64,000 nt of DNA, taken from contig NC_067204.1 of assembly GCF_026262505.1 (NCBI RefSeq), forward strand, positions 11,054,522 to 11,118,521. Direction: 5' to 3'. The DNA is from Trichomonas vaginalis G3. Lineage: Eukaryota; Parabasalia; Trichomonadida; Trichomonadidae. A model generated the notes under the pieces. That model saw nothing but the letters and a program-made list of their open reading frames with translations. It ran no database searches and was not told the DNA's origin. Both the position numbers and the translations under genes were made by a program. Shown here one piece after another: positions 1-9,729 of the stretch (positions are counted from its first letter, which is position 1; every line of letters starts with the position of its first letter).

Positions 1-225
1 AATTTTATTAATTTATCTAAACTTTTATCCTCGTCTACAATTTAATCATCAATAATTATCTCTTGTTCTATTTCACTATTATATATATATATTTATATGA
101 TTTGATTTAAAAAAATAAATAAATAAATTAATAAATCATTTACTCAAATATATCAAAAGTTTTATTTTTATATATAAAGATAACTACTTTTAAAAAAAAA
201 TACCCTATATATTTTGCCATGTAAA

Positions 226-2055
226 CTATTTTTGCCATGTAAACTTGTCACTTTTGTCAGAAGTGAAGTGAACCGAATTTTCATGCACAAAAGGAAAATC
301 TTGCGTTGGTAGAGGATAAGAAATGTATTTAATGACATCAATAGTTTCTGTATCTGTAATTTGAGTTGAACCTTCAAAATGAACATAAACAGACTCTTCT
401 CCGAAAAAGTCTTTACATGATTTTCTTAAAATTGTTTCACTTGTAATATATAAATTACTTCTTTTTCGAAATGCATTTTTTGGACCTTGATAAACATTAA
501 ATCTGCCTTTAATATAAATATTCATTCGATTTGGAATATCGGAAAAAGCAGTGGATGAAATTCTGATTGAAGTTATATTGTTTTGGAATGTAATACTTGT
601 TAGAGACTCACAATTTCCAAATGCTTTATCTCCAATATAACTTACATACCCTAGAATTGTTATACTTATTAATGATGTGCATTCATAAAATACTTCATTA
701 TTAATTTTGGCTATCTTCAAAGGAATTGTAATACTGCTTAAAGACTTGCATGATTTAAATACGCCAACTCCAATTGTGTTTACACTATCTGGAATTGTAA
801 TACTTGTTAACGATTGGCATGAGTAAAATGCATAATTTTGAATAGTTGTTATTCTATCTGAAAATGTAATATTTGTTAATGATATGCAATATTGAAATGT
901 ATAAGACTTAATTTCATTTATTATTCCGAGAAATGTAATATTTATCAAATTTGAACAAGAAGAAAATGCATAATCTAAAACATCATTTACATTTTGCGGA
1001 ATTATTATACTTATTAATGATTTACAAAATTTAAATGCATATGCACCAATAATTTTTGTACTATCTGGAATTTTAATACTTCTTAAAGATGAACAATTTT
1101 GAAATGTACCGGATTGAATTATTTCTATGTTTCCTGGCATTTTAATACTTGTCAAAGAATCACAATATGAAAATGCATCCTTTCCAATTTCTTTGACTTT
1201 ATCATCAATTTGAATTGACAAAATTTTTGTACAATAAGAAAAGCATTCTTCTGAAATAGTTGTAACATAACTCGCAACAGTATATGCGCCGGAATATGCT
1301 TCAACAACTTTAATTAATGTTGAATTATCTGTTCTTGTATAAAGAGATTTAGTATCACTTGTAAAATTTGCATTTTCTTGATCAACTGTTATATTTTCTA
1401 AATTTTGACAGCATAAAAATACCGAAGAACCGATATCTGTTACATTTTTTGGAATGAAAATTGAAGTAAGATTTGTGCTTTTAAAGCATTCTTGATTTAA
1501 TTTTTGTAAGCTAGAATTCGATGAAATATTTATTATTGTTAAGCCACTAAAGTAAAACGCCAAGCCAGAAATAAGATATACAGAATCCGGTAAATCTAAT
1601 GATGTTAGATTTGGATCGTAAGAAAAGCAAGATATTCCAATTCTTTCAAGATTTGGTGGAAGTATAACTGTTTTCAAGTTTTTGCAGTTTTCAAAGACAT
1701 GCGCATTGATAATCTTAAGCACTTTGCATTCACCGAGATCTGCTTTTTCAAGAGCTGTATTCTTAAAACTATATTCTCCAATTTTTGCAATTTGACTATT
1801 TTTGTCGAATCTAAGTGATGTTATTGAATCTTTACATTTCTTAAATGCATAATTATCTGGTTTTCCAATTTTTATTTCTGTAACTTGTTGAGGGATGAAT
1901 ACTTCTCCCCTAGAATCTGTTGAACATCCAGTGACAACTTGATTGTTATGTTCATATTCTAGATGTACACCACTAATGCCCGAACAAAAATGATAATAAA
2001 AAAACACGAGGAGATTTCTGTAAAAAAATAAACAGTATCGCACTTTTGTGGACAA
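226..2055 (-). CDS. BspA-like leucine-rich-repeat surface protein (copy 1)
   Basis: About 609 codons. From roughly residue 70 to 520 it is a run of about 17-18 leucine-rich repeats of about 23 residues, of the Treponema/BspA type (pattern SLTSITIPDSVxxIGxxAFxxC), the LRR_5 family hugely expanded in trichomonads. Family members are cell-surface or secreted proteins proposed to bind host cells or matrix. Residues 5-30 are hydrophobic and could be a signal peptide. No C-terminal membrane segment is visible, so a secreted form is possible. Oddity: the frame has no ATG near its 5' end. An upstream in-frame stop is followed only by TTG (at 2055), and the nearest ATG lies in another frame that soon stops. 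This is the same in all copies, so expression of the full frame is uncertain. The last 17 or so codons lie inside the left inverted repeat of the module. Confidence 0.8.
   Translation of the reverse strand: MSTKVRYCLFFYRNLLVFFYYHFCSGISGVHLEYEHNNQVVTGCSTDSRGEVFIPQQVTEIKIGKPDNYAFKKCKDSITSLRFDKNSQIAKIGEYSFKNTALEKADLGECKVLKIINAHVFENCKNLKTVILPPNLERIGISCFSYDPNLTSLDLPDSVYLISGLAFYFSGLTIINISSNSSLQKLNQECFKSTNLTSIFIPKNVTDIGSSVFLCCQNLENITVDQENANFTSDTKSLYTRTDNSTLIKVVEAYSGAYTVASYVTTISEECFSYCTKILSIQIDDKVKEIGKDAFSYCDSLTSIKMPGNIEIIQSGTFQNCSSLRSIKIPDSTKIIGAYAFKFCKSLISIIIPQNVNDVLDYAFSSCSNLINITFLGIINEIKSYTFQYCISLTNITFSDRITTIQNYAFYSCQSLTSITIPDSVNTIGVGVFKSCKSLSSITIPLKIAKINNEVFYECTSLISITILGYVSYIGDKAFGNCESLTSITFQNNITSIRISSTAFSDIPNRMNIYIKGRFNVYQGPKNAFRKRSNLYITSETILRKSCKDFFGEESVYVHFEGSTQITDTETIDVIKYISYPLPTQDFPFVHENSVHFTSDKSDKFTWQK
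237..287 (+). repeat. Left terminal inverted repeat of the BspA module
   Basis: Begins ATGTAAAC; its 33-bp core (255-287) is the exact reverse complement of 2934-2966. It carries about 10 bases more than the right copy just inside the outer ATGTAAA. The outer motif is doubled just to the left (TTTTGCCATGTAAAC twice, 18 bp apart). The same pair occurs in every unit. Confidence 0.7.
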
Positions 2056-2199
2056 AATGAAAAACCGATGAATTTTCCCATTTTAATTTGATAATCATAA
2101 TATATAAGTATTTGTAATGCATGTTTTATCTTCTAATTAGTAAAATTACATTGCCCGCCAAAATCAATTTTTTATTGAAAAAAAAGTGGATAATAGGCA

Positions 2200-2427
2200 T
2201 TGACTCCAGCTGCAGCATTGTTTGGATTCATTTCTATCACTAAGGATGAATATCCTAAGTGGCTTCCAGATCTTTTTGAAGAAGCAGAAATTAAATACCA
2301 CGACAGACATCAGTTCTCCAGCATGTTGGAAGAATCAGTCAAGAACTTCTGGAAGAGACACCTTTACCATGATTTGCCTGAATTAGAACAATACAGATTC
2401 GCATTCTCTAATTCTTATTTCAGTTAA
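2200..2427 (+). pseudogene. Orphan C-terminal protein fragment, 75 codons (copy 1)
   Basis: An open stretch starting just after an in-frame TAG, with TTG as the only possible early start and no ATG until mid-frame. The residues are acidic and aromatic (WLPDLFEEAEIKYHDRHQF, then a FWKRHLYHDLPELEQYRF stretch) and look like a real protein C-terminus with normal codon use, followed by an AT-rich 3' end. I do not recognise the family. It is most simply read as the tail of a captured gene whose 5' part is missing. It lies head to head with the BspA gene, 144 bp away. Confidence 0.4.
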
Positions 2428-3058
2428 ATATTTTTTATTTTTTATATTTCTATTTTATAATAAAAAAAATCATATTATTTATTTAATTATTTTTGATTAA
2501 CGAATCAAGTTTTCTGACTTCTGCACTTTATCATTCAGCATTTGCTAATATATTCTCTTCAATTGCAAATATTCAACCATTGAATTCAGCAGAATCTAAT
2601 ATATTAAGGCTGAAACTTAGTAATACATCAGCGTGTTATAGTGTTATTGTCAAAAATTTCATTTTTCTCATTATAACTCTTTGAAGTAAATTAACTTAAG
2701 ATATTTCTTCCTGAAGTTGTTCTTACTAAACTACTATGGAAACTCACAGTGTATTACAGTAGATTTTATATAATACACTTTTACAAATCACAAATTGAGC
2801 AAAATATGGGGAGATGTAGGAAAAAAATTGATTTTCTCATTTTTACCGCAGCTATATTTGAAATTATGAATCATTTATCTTCGAAATTGCTTGTGCAAAG
2901 TGTAACGTTTAATTGGAAAATCTTGCGTTGTAATGCATGAAAATTCGGTTCACTTCACTTCTGACACTTTACATATCGGATGTATTATCTAAGAATTATA
3001 TTATAAAATAATAATTTTGTGTTTTATAAGTTTATTTGTATAAATTGATTCAAAAAAA
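2428..3058. other. Spacer between orphan fragment and integrase
   Basis: AT-rich. Two short open stretches (2493-2684 and 2749-2940) start at TTG and GTG and have no coding character. The right inverted repeat of the BspA module ends at 2974. The remaining 84 bp are the integrase leader. The equivalent spacer occurs in every unit. Confidence 0.5.
2934..2974 (-). repeat. Right terminal inverted repeat of the BspA module
   Basis: Reverse complement of the left repeat and ends TTTACAT. Just inside it, 2915-2930 is a direct copy of 293-308, so the block order next to the repeat is rearranged rather than a simple mirror image. No target duplication flanking the two repeats could be made out. Confidence 0.7.
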
Positions 3059-3990
3059 ATGGAAAGACAAGAAGTGGATCTGCCAAATGAAAATCAGATT
3101 TATATTACGGCATATCTTGAATATTCTATTGGCAAAAAGACAGCAGACCAAGTTGCAAAAGATTTGCACATAGGTAGAAAAAAATTATTATTAAAATGGC
3201 AAGAACTTGGTTTAAATCCAAAAAAGCTCGGAAGACCAGAAACTCCTCTTAGAACAGATTTGTTACCAACCATTCACGAAATAAAAGCTAAGTACAATCT
3301 AGGTTATAAAAAAGTTTTAGAGAGTTACATACATGATGACACAGTTTCATTTCACGATATGCTTAAATTATACGAAAAAGAGAATCTTTTCAAATTTCGG
3401 CGAGATCCAGAAAAAATTGATGAACATCCAAATCAGTATGTTTCCCAATACGTAAATCAGCAATGGCATACTGATTTAAAAAGCTTCAAAGAAGAGACAA
3501 ATGGTACCAAGCATACTTATCATTTAATTGCCTTTATCGATGACAGATCTCGTTTTTGTATTTATTACGAAATTCTTCCCGATAAAACAATGAAATCAAC
3601 TTCAAAAGCTTTACAAAATGCTATCGACTCTATCAAAATTATTCCATACGAACTTTTGACAGATAATGGATGCGAATTTACAGGAAAGGACTTCAAAAAC
3701 GTTCTTCAAGTAAATGGCATTCAACACCATCGGACAGAACCTTACACACCACAGTTAAATGGTAAAATAGAACGTTTTTGGCAAACAATCTTTTCGGCTC
3801 GCCCAGATTTTATCGAAATAAGAGAATTTTTACCTCACGCAATAGAAGAATACAACACAGTATGGTTCATACAGCTCTTAAAGATCTTTTCGGTGGAAAA
3901 CCTACTCCAAAATCAATTTGGGACCAGGGTCCTAAATGGACAAAGGACTTAAACCCAAATCCTGAGTTCGAAATACAGCCTCGTAACTAA
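3059..3990 (+). pseudogene. D,D-35-E integrase/transposase (copy 1)
   Basis: Same gene as the intact copy at 12563-13495. This copy differs by one base in a homopolymer near the 3' end, so the frame ends early at 3952 with an altered tail. All three catalytic acidic residues precede the change. A single homopolymer difference in otherwise identical copies may be a residual sequencing error. Confidence 0.75.
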
Positions 3991-4472
3991 AAATAAAGTA
4001 AAAATACGAATAAACATTTTATTATAATTTAAATAATTTTTTTATTCATAAAGTAATACGATATATAGCTAAGCTATGTAAGGATATTCTGATGCTGAGA
4101 GTTTAAGAACTTTAAATTACGTATAGAAAAAAAATTCATTTAATATTTTGTAACATTTTTTAAATTGATAGATAGTTAGATTTTGTAGGGGAAGGTAAGA
4201 TTCTTTGTGGTAATAATGGTCGTTGAAATTAAAATGAATGTAAGATTTTGTGGAGAAATTGTATAAATTTGCATAGTGTTAGATTCAGAATAGGAGCATA
4301 TGAGCCAGTGATTGTGTCTAATGTTTTTAAGGTGCTAATTGGAAGTAGAAAAGAAAAAAATTTGTTGCAATAACATCATATTGCAAAAAAGTTTTTAAAA
4401 TATGATGTATGAATAAGAGTATGATTGGTATAGATTTGGGTTGTATAAATGTGATTGAACAATTGTTAATGG
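3991..4472. other. AT-rich tail between integrase and hairpins
   Basis: No gene supported. Contains AT runs just after the integrase stop and a TAAA-type 3' end, then a G-rich plus strand with repeated AAGATTTTGTGG-like words. A 62-codon minus-strand open stretch (4327-4515) reads through the hairpin and has no coding character. Confidence 0.4.
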
Positions 4473-4843
4473 AAAGTTCAAAAACTTGGGTGCAATCAGA
4501 ACTGATTGCACCCAAGTTTTTGAACTTTGTATAAGGAATTGTTGGCTATGATGTACTGATTCATGATCAGTACATCATAGCCAACAATTCCTTCGCAAAC
4601 AGCGGGAAACTTTGTCTGAATAGTTTAACATTCAGACAAAGTTTCCCGCTGTTTGCGAAGGAATGGAAGGGTAAGAGGTATACATTATGAATATATACCT
4701 CTTACCCTTCCATTCCCTCGAGAAAGTTCAAAAACTTGGGTGCAATCAGAACTGATTGCACCCAAGTTTTTGAACTTTGTATAAGGAATTGTTGGCTATG
4801 ATGTACTGATCATGAATCAGTACATCATAGCCAACAATTCCTT
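4473..4843. repeat. Long hairpin chain, unit 1/2 junction
   Basis: Six consecutive near-perfect hairpins. H1 4473-4528 (27-bp arms, loop AA). H2 4533-4593 (28-bp arms, loop TCATG). H3 4594-4657 (28-bp arms, 8-base loop). H4 4660-4716 (23-bp arms). Then CTCGAG, then H1 again (4723-4778, loop AA) and H2 again (4783-4843) with its loop reversed to CATGA. H2, H3 and H4 meet at shared AAGGAAT/ATTCCTT steps, so alternative foldings are possible. A diverged half of H3 (4844-4877) follows. Confidence 0.9.
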
Positions 4844-5105
4844 CCCAAACAACCCGAAATTTGTCTGATTCCACACTAATTTTATTAATTTATCTAAACT
4901 TTTATCCTCGTCTACAATTTAATCATCAATAATTATCTCTTGTTCTATTTCACTATTATATATATATATATTTATATGATTTGATTTAAAAAAATAAATA
5001 AATAAATTAATAAATCATTTACTCAAATATATCAAAAGTTTTATTTTTATATATAAAGATAACTACTTTTAAAAAAAAATACCCTATATATTTTTGCCAT
5101 GTAAA

Positions 5106-6935
5106 CTATTTTTGCCATGTAAACTTGTCACTTTTGTCAGAAGTGAAGTGAACCGAATTTTCATGCACAAAAGGAAAATCTTGCGTTGGTAGAGGATAAG
5201 AAATGTATTTAATGACATCAATAGTTTCTGTATCTGTAATTTGAGTTGAACCTTCAAAATGAACATAAACAGACTCTTCTCCGAAAAAGTCTTTACATGA
5301 TTTTCTTAAAATTGTTTCACTTGTAATATATAAATTACTTCTTTTTCGAAATGCATTTTTTGGACCTTGATAAACATTAAATCTGCCTTTAATATAAATA
5401 TTCATTCGATTTGGAATATCGGAAAAAGCAGTGGATGAAATTCTGATTGAAGTTATATTGTTTTGGAATGTAATACTTGTTAGAGACTCACAATTTCCAA
5501 ATGCTTTATCTCCAATATAACTTACATACCCTAGAATTGTTATACTTATTAATGATGTGCATTCATAAAATACTTCATTATTAATTTTGGCTATCTTCAA
5601 AGGAATTGTAATACTGCTTAAAGACTTGCATGATTTAAATACGCCAACTCCAATTGTGTTTACACTATCTGGAATTGTAATACTTGTTAACGATTGGCAT
5701 GAGTAAAATGCATAATTTTGAATAGTTGTTATTCTATCTGAAAATGTAATATTTGTTAATGATATGCAATATTGAAATGTATAAGACTTAATTTCATTTA
5801 TTATTCCGAGAAATGTAATATTTATCAAATTTGAACAAGAAGAAAATGCATAATCTAAAACATCATTTACATTTTGCGGAATTATTATACTTATTAATGA
5901 TTTACAAAATTTAAATGCATATGCACCAATAATTTTTGTACTATCTGGAATTTTAATACTTCTTAAAGATGAACAATTTTGAAATGTACCGGATTGAATT
6001 ATTTCTATGTTTCCTGGCATTTTAATACTTGTCAAAGAATCACAATATGAAAATGCATCCTTTCCAATTTCTTTGACTTTATCATCAATTTGAATTGACA
6101 AAATTTTTGTACAATAAGAAAAGCATTCTTCTGAAATAGTTGTAACATAACTCGCAACAGTATATGCGCCGGAATATGCTTCAACAACTTTAATTAATGT
6201 TGAATTATCTGTTCTTGTATAAAGAGATTTAGTATCACTTGTAAAATTTGCATTTTCTTGATCAACTGTTATATTTTCTAAATTTTGACAGCATAAAAAT
6301 ACCGAAGAACCGATATCTGTTACATTTTTTGGAATGAAAATTGAAGTAAGATTTGTGCTTTTAAAGCATTCTTGATTTAATTTTTGTAAGCTAGAATTCG
6401 ATGAAATATTTATTATTGTTAAGCCACTAAAGTAAAACGCCAAGCCAGAAATAAGATATACAGAATCCGGTAAATCTAATGATGTTAGATTTGGATCGTA
6501 AGAAAAGCAAGATATTCCAATTCTTTCAAGATTTGGTGGAAGTATAACTGTTTTCAAGTTTTTGCAGTTTTCAAAGACATGCGCATTGATAATCTTAAGC
6601 ACTTTGCATTCACCGAGATCTGCTTTTTCAAGAGCTGTATTCTTAAAACTATATTCTCCAATTTTTGCAATTTGACTATTTTTGTCGAATCTAAGTGATG
6701 TTATTGAATCTTTACATTTCTTAAATGCATAATTATCTGGTTTTCCAATTTTTATTTCTGTAACTTGTTGAGGGATGAATACTTCTCCCCTAGAATCTGT
6801 TGAACATCCAGTGACAACTTGATTGTTATGTTCATATTCTAGATGTACACCACTAATGCCCGAACAAAAATGATAATAAAAAAACACGAGGAGATTTCTG
6901 TAAAAAAATAAACAGTATCGCACTTTTGTGGACAA
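5106..6935 (-). CDS. BspA-like LRR protein (copy 2)
   Basis: Same 609-codon frame as 226-2055, with the identical predicted protein and the same lack of an in-frame ATG. Confidence 0.8.
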   Translation of the reverse strand: MSTKVRYCLFFYRNLLVFFYYHFCSGISGVHLEYEHNNQVVTGCSTDSRGEVFIPQQVTEIKIGKPDNYAFKKCKDSITSLRFDKNSQIAKIGEYSFKNTALEKADLGECKVLKIINAHVFENCKNLKTVILPPNLERIGISCFSYDPNLTSLDLPDSVYLISGLAFYFSGLTIINISSNSSLQKLNQECFKSTNLTSIFIPKNVTDIGSSVFLCCQNLENITVDQENANFTSDTKSLYTRTDNSTLIKVVEAYSGAYTVASYVTTISEECFSYCTKILSIQIDDKVKEIGKDAFSYCDSLTSIKMPGNIEIIQSGTFQNCSSLRSIKIPDSTKIIGAYAFKFCKSLISIIIPQNVNDVLDYAFSSCSNLINITFLGIINEIKSYTFQYCISLTNITFSDRITTIQNYAFYSCQSLTSITIPDSVNTIGVGVFKSCKSLSSITIPLKIAKINNEVFYECTSLISITILGYVSYIGDKAFGNCESLTSITFQNNITSIRISSTAFSDIPNRMNIYIKGRFNVYQGPKNAFRKRSNLYITSETILRKSCKDFFGEESVYVHFEGSTQITDTETIDVIKYISYPLPTQDFPFVHENSVHFTSDKSDKFTWQK

Positions 6936-7079
6936 AATGAAAAACCGATGAATTTTCCCATTTTAATTTGATAATCATAATATATAAGTATTTGTAATGC
7001 ATGTTTTATCTTCTAATTAGTAAAATTACATTGCCCGCCAAAATCAATTTTTTATTGAAAAAAAAGTGGATAATAGGCA

Positions 7080-7307
7080 TTGACTCCAGCTGCAGCATTG
7101 TTTGGATTCATTTCTATCACTAAGGATGAATATCCTAAGTGGCTTCCAGATCTTTTTGAAGAAGCAGAAATTAAATACCACGACAGACATCAGTTCTCCA
7201 GCATGTTGGAAGAATCAGTCAAGAACTTCTGGAAGAGACACCTTTACCATGATTTGCCTGAATTAGAACAATACAGATTCGCATTCTCTAATTCTTATTT
7301 CAGTTAA
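7080..7307 (+). pseudogene. Orphan C-terminal fragment (copy 2)
   Basis: Identical to the fragment at 2200-2427; again no ATG start. Confidence 0.4.
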
Positions 7308-7938
7308 ATATTTTTTATTTTTTATATTTCTATTTTATAATAAAAAAAATCATATTATTTATTTAATTATTTTTGATTAACGAATCAAGTTTTCTGACTT
7401 CTGCACTTTATCATTCAGCATTTGCTAATATATTCTCTTCAATTGCAAATATTCAACCATTGAATTCAGCAGAATCTAATATATTAAGGCTGAAACTTAG
7501 TAATACATCAGCGTGTTATAGTGTTATTGTCAAAAATTTCATTTTTCTCATTATAACTCTTTGAAGTAAATTAACTTAAGATATTTCTTCCTGAAGTTGT
7601 TCTTACTAAACTACTATGGAAACTCACAGTGTATTACAGTAGATTTTATATAATACACTTTTACAAATCACAAATTGAGCAAAATATGGGGAGATGTAGG
7701 AAAAAAATTGATTTTCTCATTTTTACCGCAGCTATATTTGAAATTATGAATCATTTATCTTCGAAATTGCTTGTGCAAAGTGTAACGTTTAATTGGAAAA
7801 TCTTGCGTTGTAATGCATGAAAATTCGGTTCACTTCACTTCTGACACTTTACATATCGGATGTATTATCTAAGAATTATATTATAAAATAATAATTTTGT
7901 GTTTTATAAGTTTATTTGTATAAATTGATTCAAAAAAA

Positions 7939-8870
7939 ATGGAAAGACAAGAAGTGGATCTGCCAAATGAAAATCAGATTTATATTACGGCATATCTTGA
8001 ATATTCTATTGGCAAAAAGACAGCAGACCAAGTTGCAAAAGATTTGCACATAGGTAGAAAAAAATTATTATTAAAATGGCAAGAACTTGGTTTAAATCCA
8101 AAAAAGCTCGGAAGACCAGAAACTCCTCTTAGAACAGATTTGTTACCAACCATTCACGAAATAAAAGCTAAGTACAATCTAGGTTATAAAAAAGTTTTAG
8201 AGAGTTACATACATGATGACACAGTTTCATTTCACGATATGCTTAAATTATACGAAAAGAGAATCTTTTCAAATTTCGGCGAGATCCAGAAAAAATTGAT
8301 GAACATCCAAATCAGTATGTTTCCCAATACGTAAATCAGCAATGGCATACTGATTTAAAAAGCTTCAAAGAAGAGACAAATGGTACCAAGCATACTTATC
8401 ATTTAATTGCCTTTATCGATGACAGATCTCGTTTTTGTATTTATTACGAAATTCTTCCCGATAAAACAATGAAATCAACTTCAAAAGCTTTACAAAATGC
8501 TATCGACTCTATCAAAATTATTCCATACGAACTTTTGACAGATAATGGATGCGAATTTACAGGAAAGGACTTCAAAAACGTTCTTCAAGTAAATGGCATT
8601 CAACACCATCGGACAGAACCTTACACACCACAGTTAAATGGTAAAATAGAACGTTTTTGGCAAACAATCTTTTCGGCTCGCCCAGATTTTATCGAAATAA
8701 GAGAATTTTTACCTCACGCAATAGAAGAATACAACACAGTATGGGTTCATACAGCTCTTAAAGATCTTTTCGGTGGAAAACCTACTCCAAAATCAATTTG
8801 GGACCAGGGTCCTAAATGGACAAAGGACTTAAACCCAAATCCTGAGTTCGAAATACAGCCTCGTAACTAA
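7939..8870 (+). pseudogene. D,D-35-E integrase (copy 2)
   Basis: Same gene as 12563-13495. One single-base length difference in an A run divides it into two open stretches (about 131 and 133 codons). Otherwise base-identical, so a sequence error is as likely as a real lesion. Confidence 0.75.
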
Positions 8871-9350
8871 AAATAAAGTAAAAATACGAATAAACATTTT
8901 ATTATAATTTAAATAATTTTTTTATTCATAAAGTAATACGATATATAGCTAAGCTATGTAAGGATATTCTGATGCTGAGAGTTTAAGAACTTTAAATTAC
9001 GTATAGAAAAAAAATTCATTTAATATTTTGTAACATTTTTAAATTGATAGATAGTTAGATTTTGTAGGGGAAGGTAAGATTCTTTGTGGTAATAATGGTC
9101 GTTGAAATTAAAATGAATGTAAGATTTGTGGAGAAATTGTATAAATTTGCATAGTGTTAGATTCAGAATAGGAGCATATGAGCCAGTGATTGTGTCTAAT
9201 GTTTTTAAGGTGCTAATTGGAAGTAGAAAAGAAAAAAATTTGTTGCAATAACATCATATTGCAAAAAAGTTTTTAAAATATGATGTATGAATAAGAGTAT
9301 GATTGGTATAGATTTGGGTTGTATAAATGTGATTGAACAATTGTTAATGG

Positions 9351-9471
9351 AAAGTTCAAAAACTTGGGTGCAATCAGAACTGATTGCACCCAAGTTTTTG
9401 AACTTTGTATAAGGAATTGTTGGCTATGATGTACTGATCATGAATCAGTACATCATAGCCAACAATTCCTT
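9351..9471. repeat. Hairpin pair, unit 2/3 junction
   Basis: Short form of the junction: H1 with loop AA followed by H2 with loop CATGA, then the diverged half of H3. Confidence 0.9.
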
Positions 9472-9729
9472 CCCAAACAACCCGAAATTTGTCTGATTCC
9501 ACACTAATTTTATTAATTTATCTAAACTTTTATCCTCGTCTACAATTTAATCATCAATAATTATCTCTTGTTCTATTTCACTATTATATATATATATATT
9601 TATATGATTTGATTTAAAAAAATAAATAAATTAATAAATCATTTACTCAAATATATCAAAAGTTTTATTTTTATATATAAAGATAACTACTTTTAAAAAA
9701 AAATACCCTATATATTTTTGCCATGTAAA

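Larger units (their letters stand above)
1..4877. mobile_element. Array unit 1: D,D-35-E integrase transposon unit carrying a BspA-like gene
   Basis: First full copy of a unit repeated through the first 39 kb. It is about 250 bp longer than the other full copies (4620-4632 bp) because its right-hand junction carries a long chain of hairpins. Contents: AT-rich leader (1-225), BspA-like gene on minus, orphan 75-codon fragment, spacer, integrase on plus, AT-rich tail, hairpins. The unit boundary is arbitrary because the copies are head to tail; I cut after the half-hairpin ending in CCACACT. True transposon ends are not proven. The abutted inverted repeats at the junction would suit the circle junction of an IS3/IS481-type element, but that is inference. 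Confidence 0.75.
4878..9505. mobile_element. Array unit 2
   Basis: Full unit of 4628 bp in the same orientation as unit 1 and nearly base-identical to it outside the shortened hairpin junction and AT-run lengths. Head-to-tail identity at this level implies recent amplification, strong homogenisation, or a circular or assembly origin. Confidence 0.75.

Noticed and set aside
168-386. 60-72-codon minus-strand frame overlapping the BspA 3' end
   Set aside because: Shadow of the BspA gene in another frame.
226-2055. Bacterial origin suggested by the BspA family
   Set aside because: The repeat pattern and AT-rich context match the large trichomonad BspA families, and the neighbours are eukaryotic mobile elements.
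2493-2940. Two 63-codon frames between orphan fragment and integrase
   Set aside because: TTG and GTG starts, AT-rich composition, no protein-like pattern; perfect conservation only reflects unit identity.
4327-4515. 62-codon minus-strand frame at each junction
   Set aside because: It reads through hairpin H1 into AT-rich tail, and its sequence changes only with the loop orientation; no coding character.
4473-4528. Hairpins as sequencing-adapter remnants
   Set aside because: I see no resemblance to known hairpin adapters, and the arms differ between H1, H2, H3 and H4.
4473-4843. Hairpins as transcription terminators or tRNA-like genes
   Set aside because: Arms of 23-28 bp without a T tract in bacterial style, no cloverleaf, and the organism is eukaryotic.
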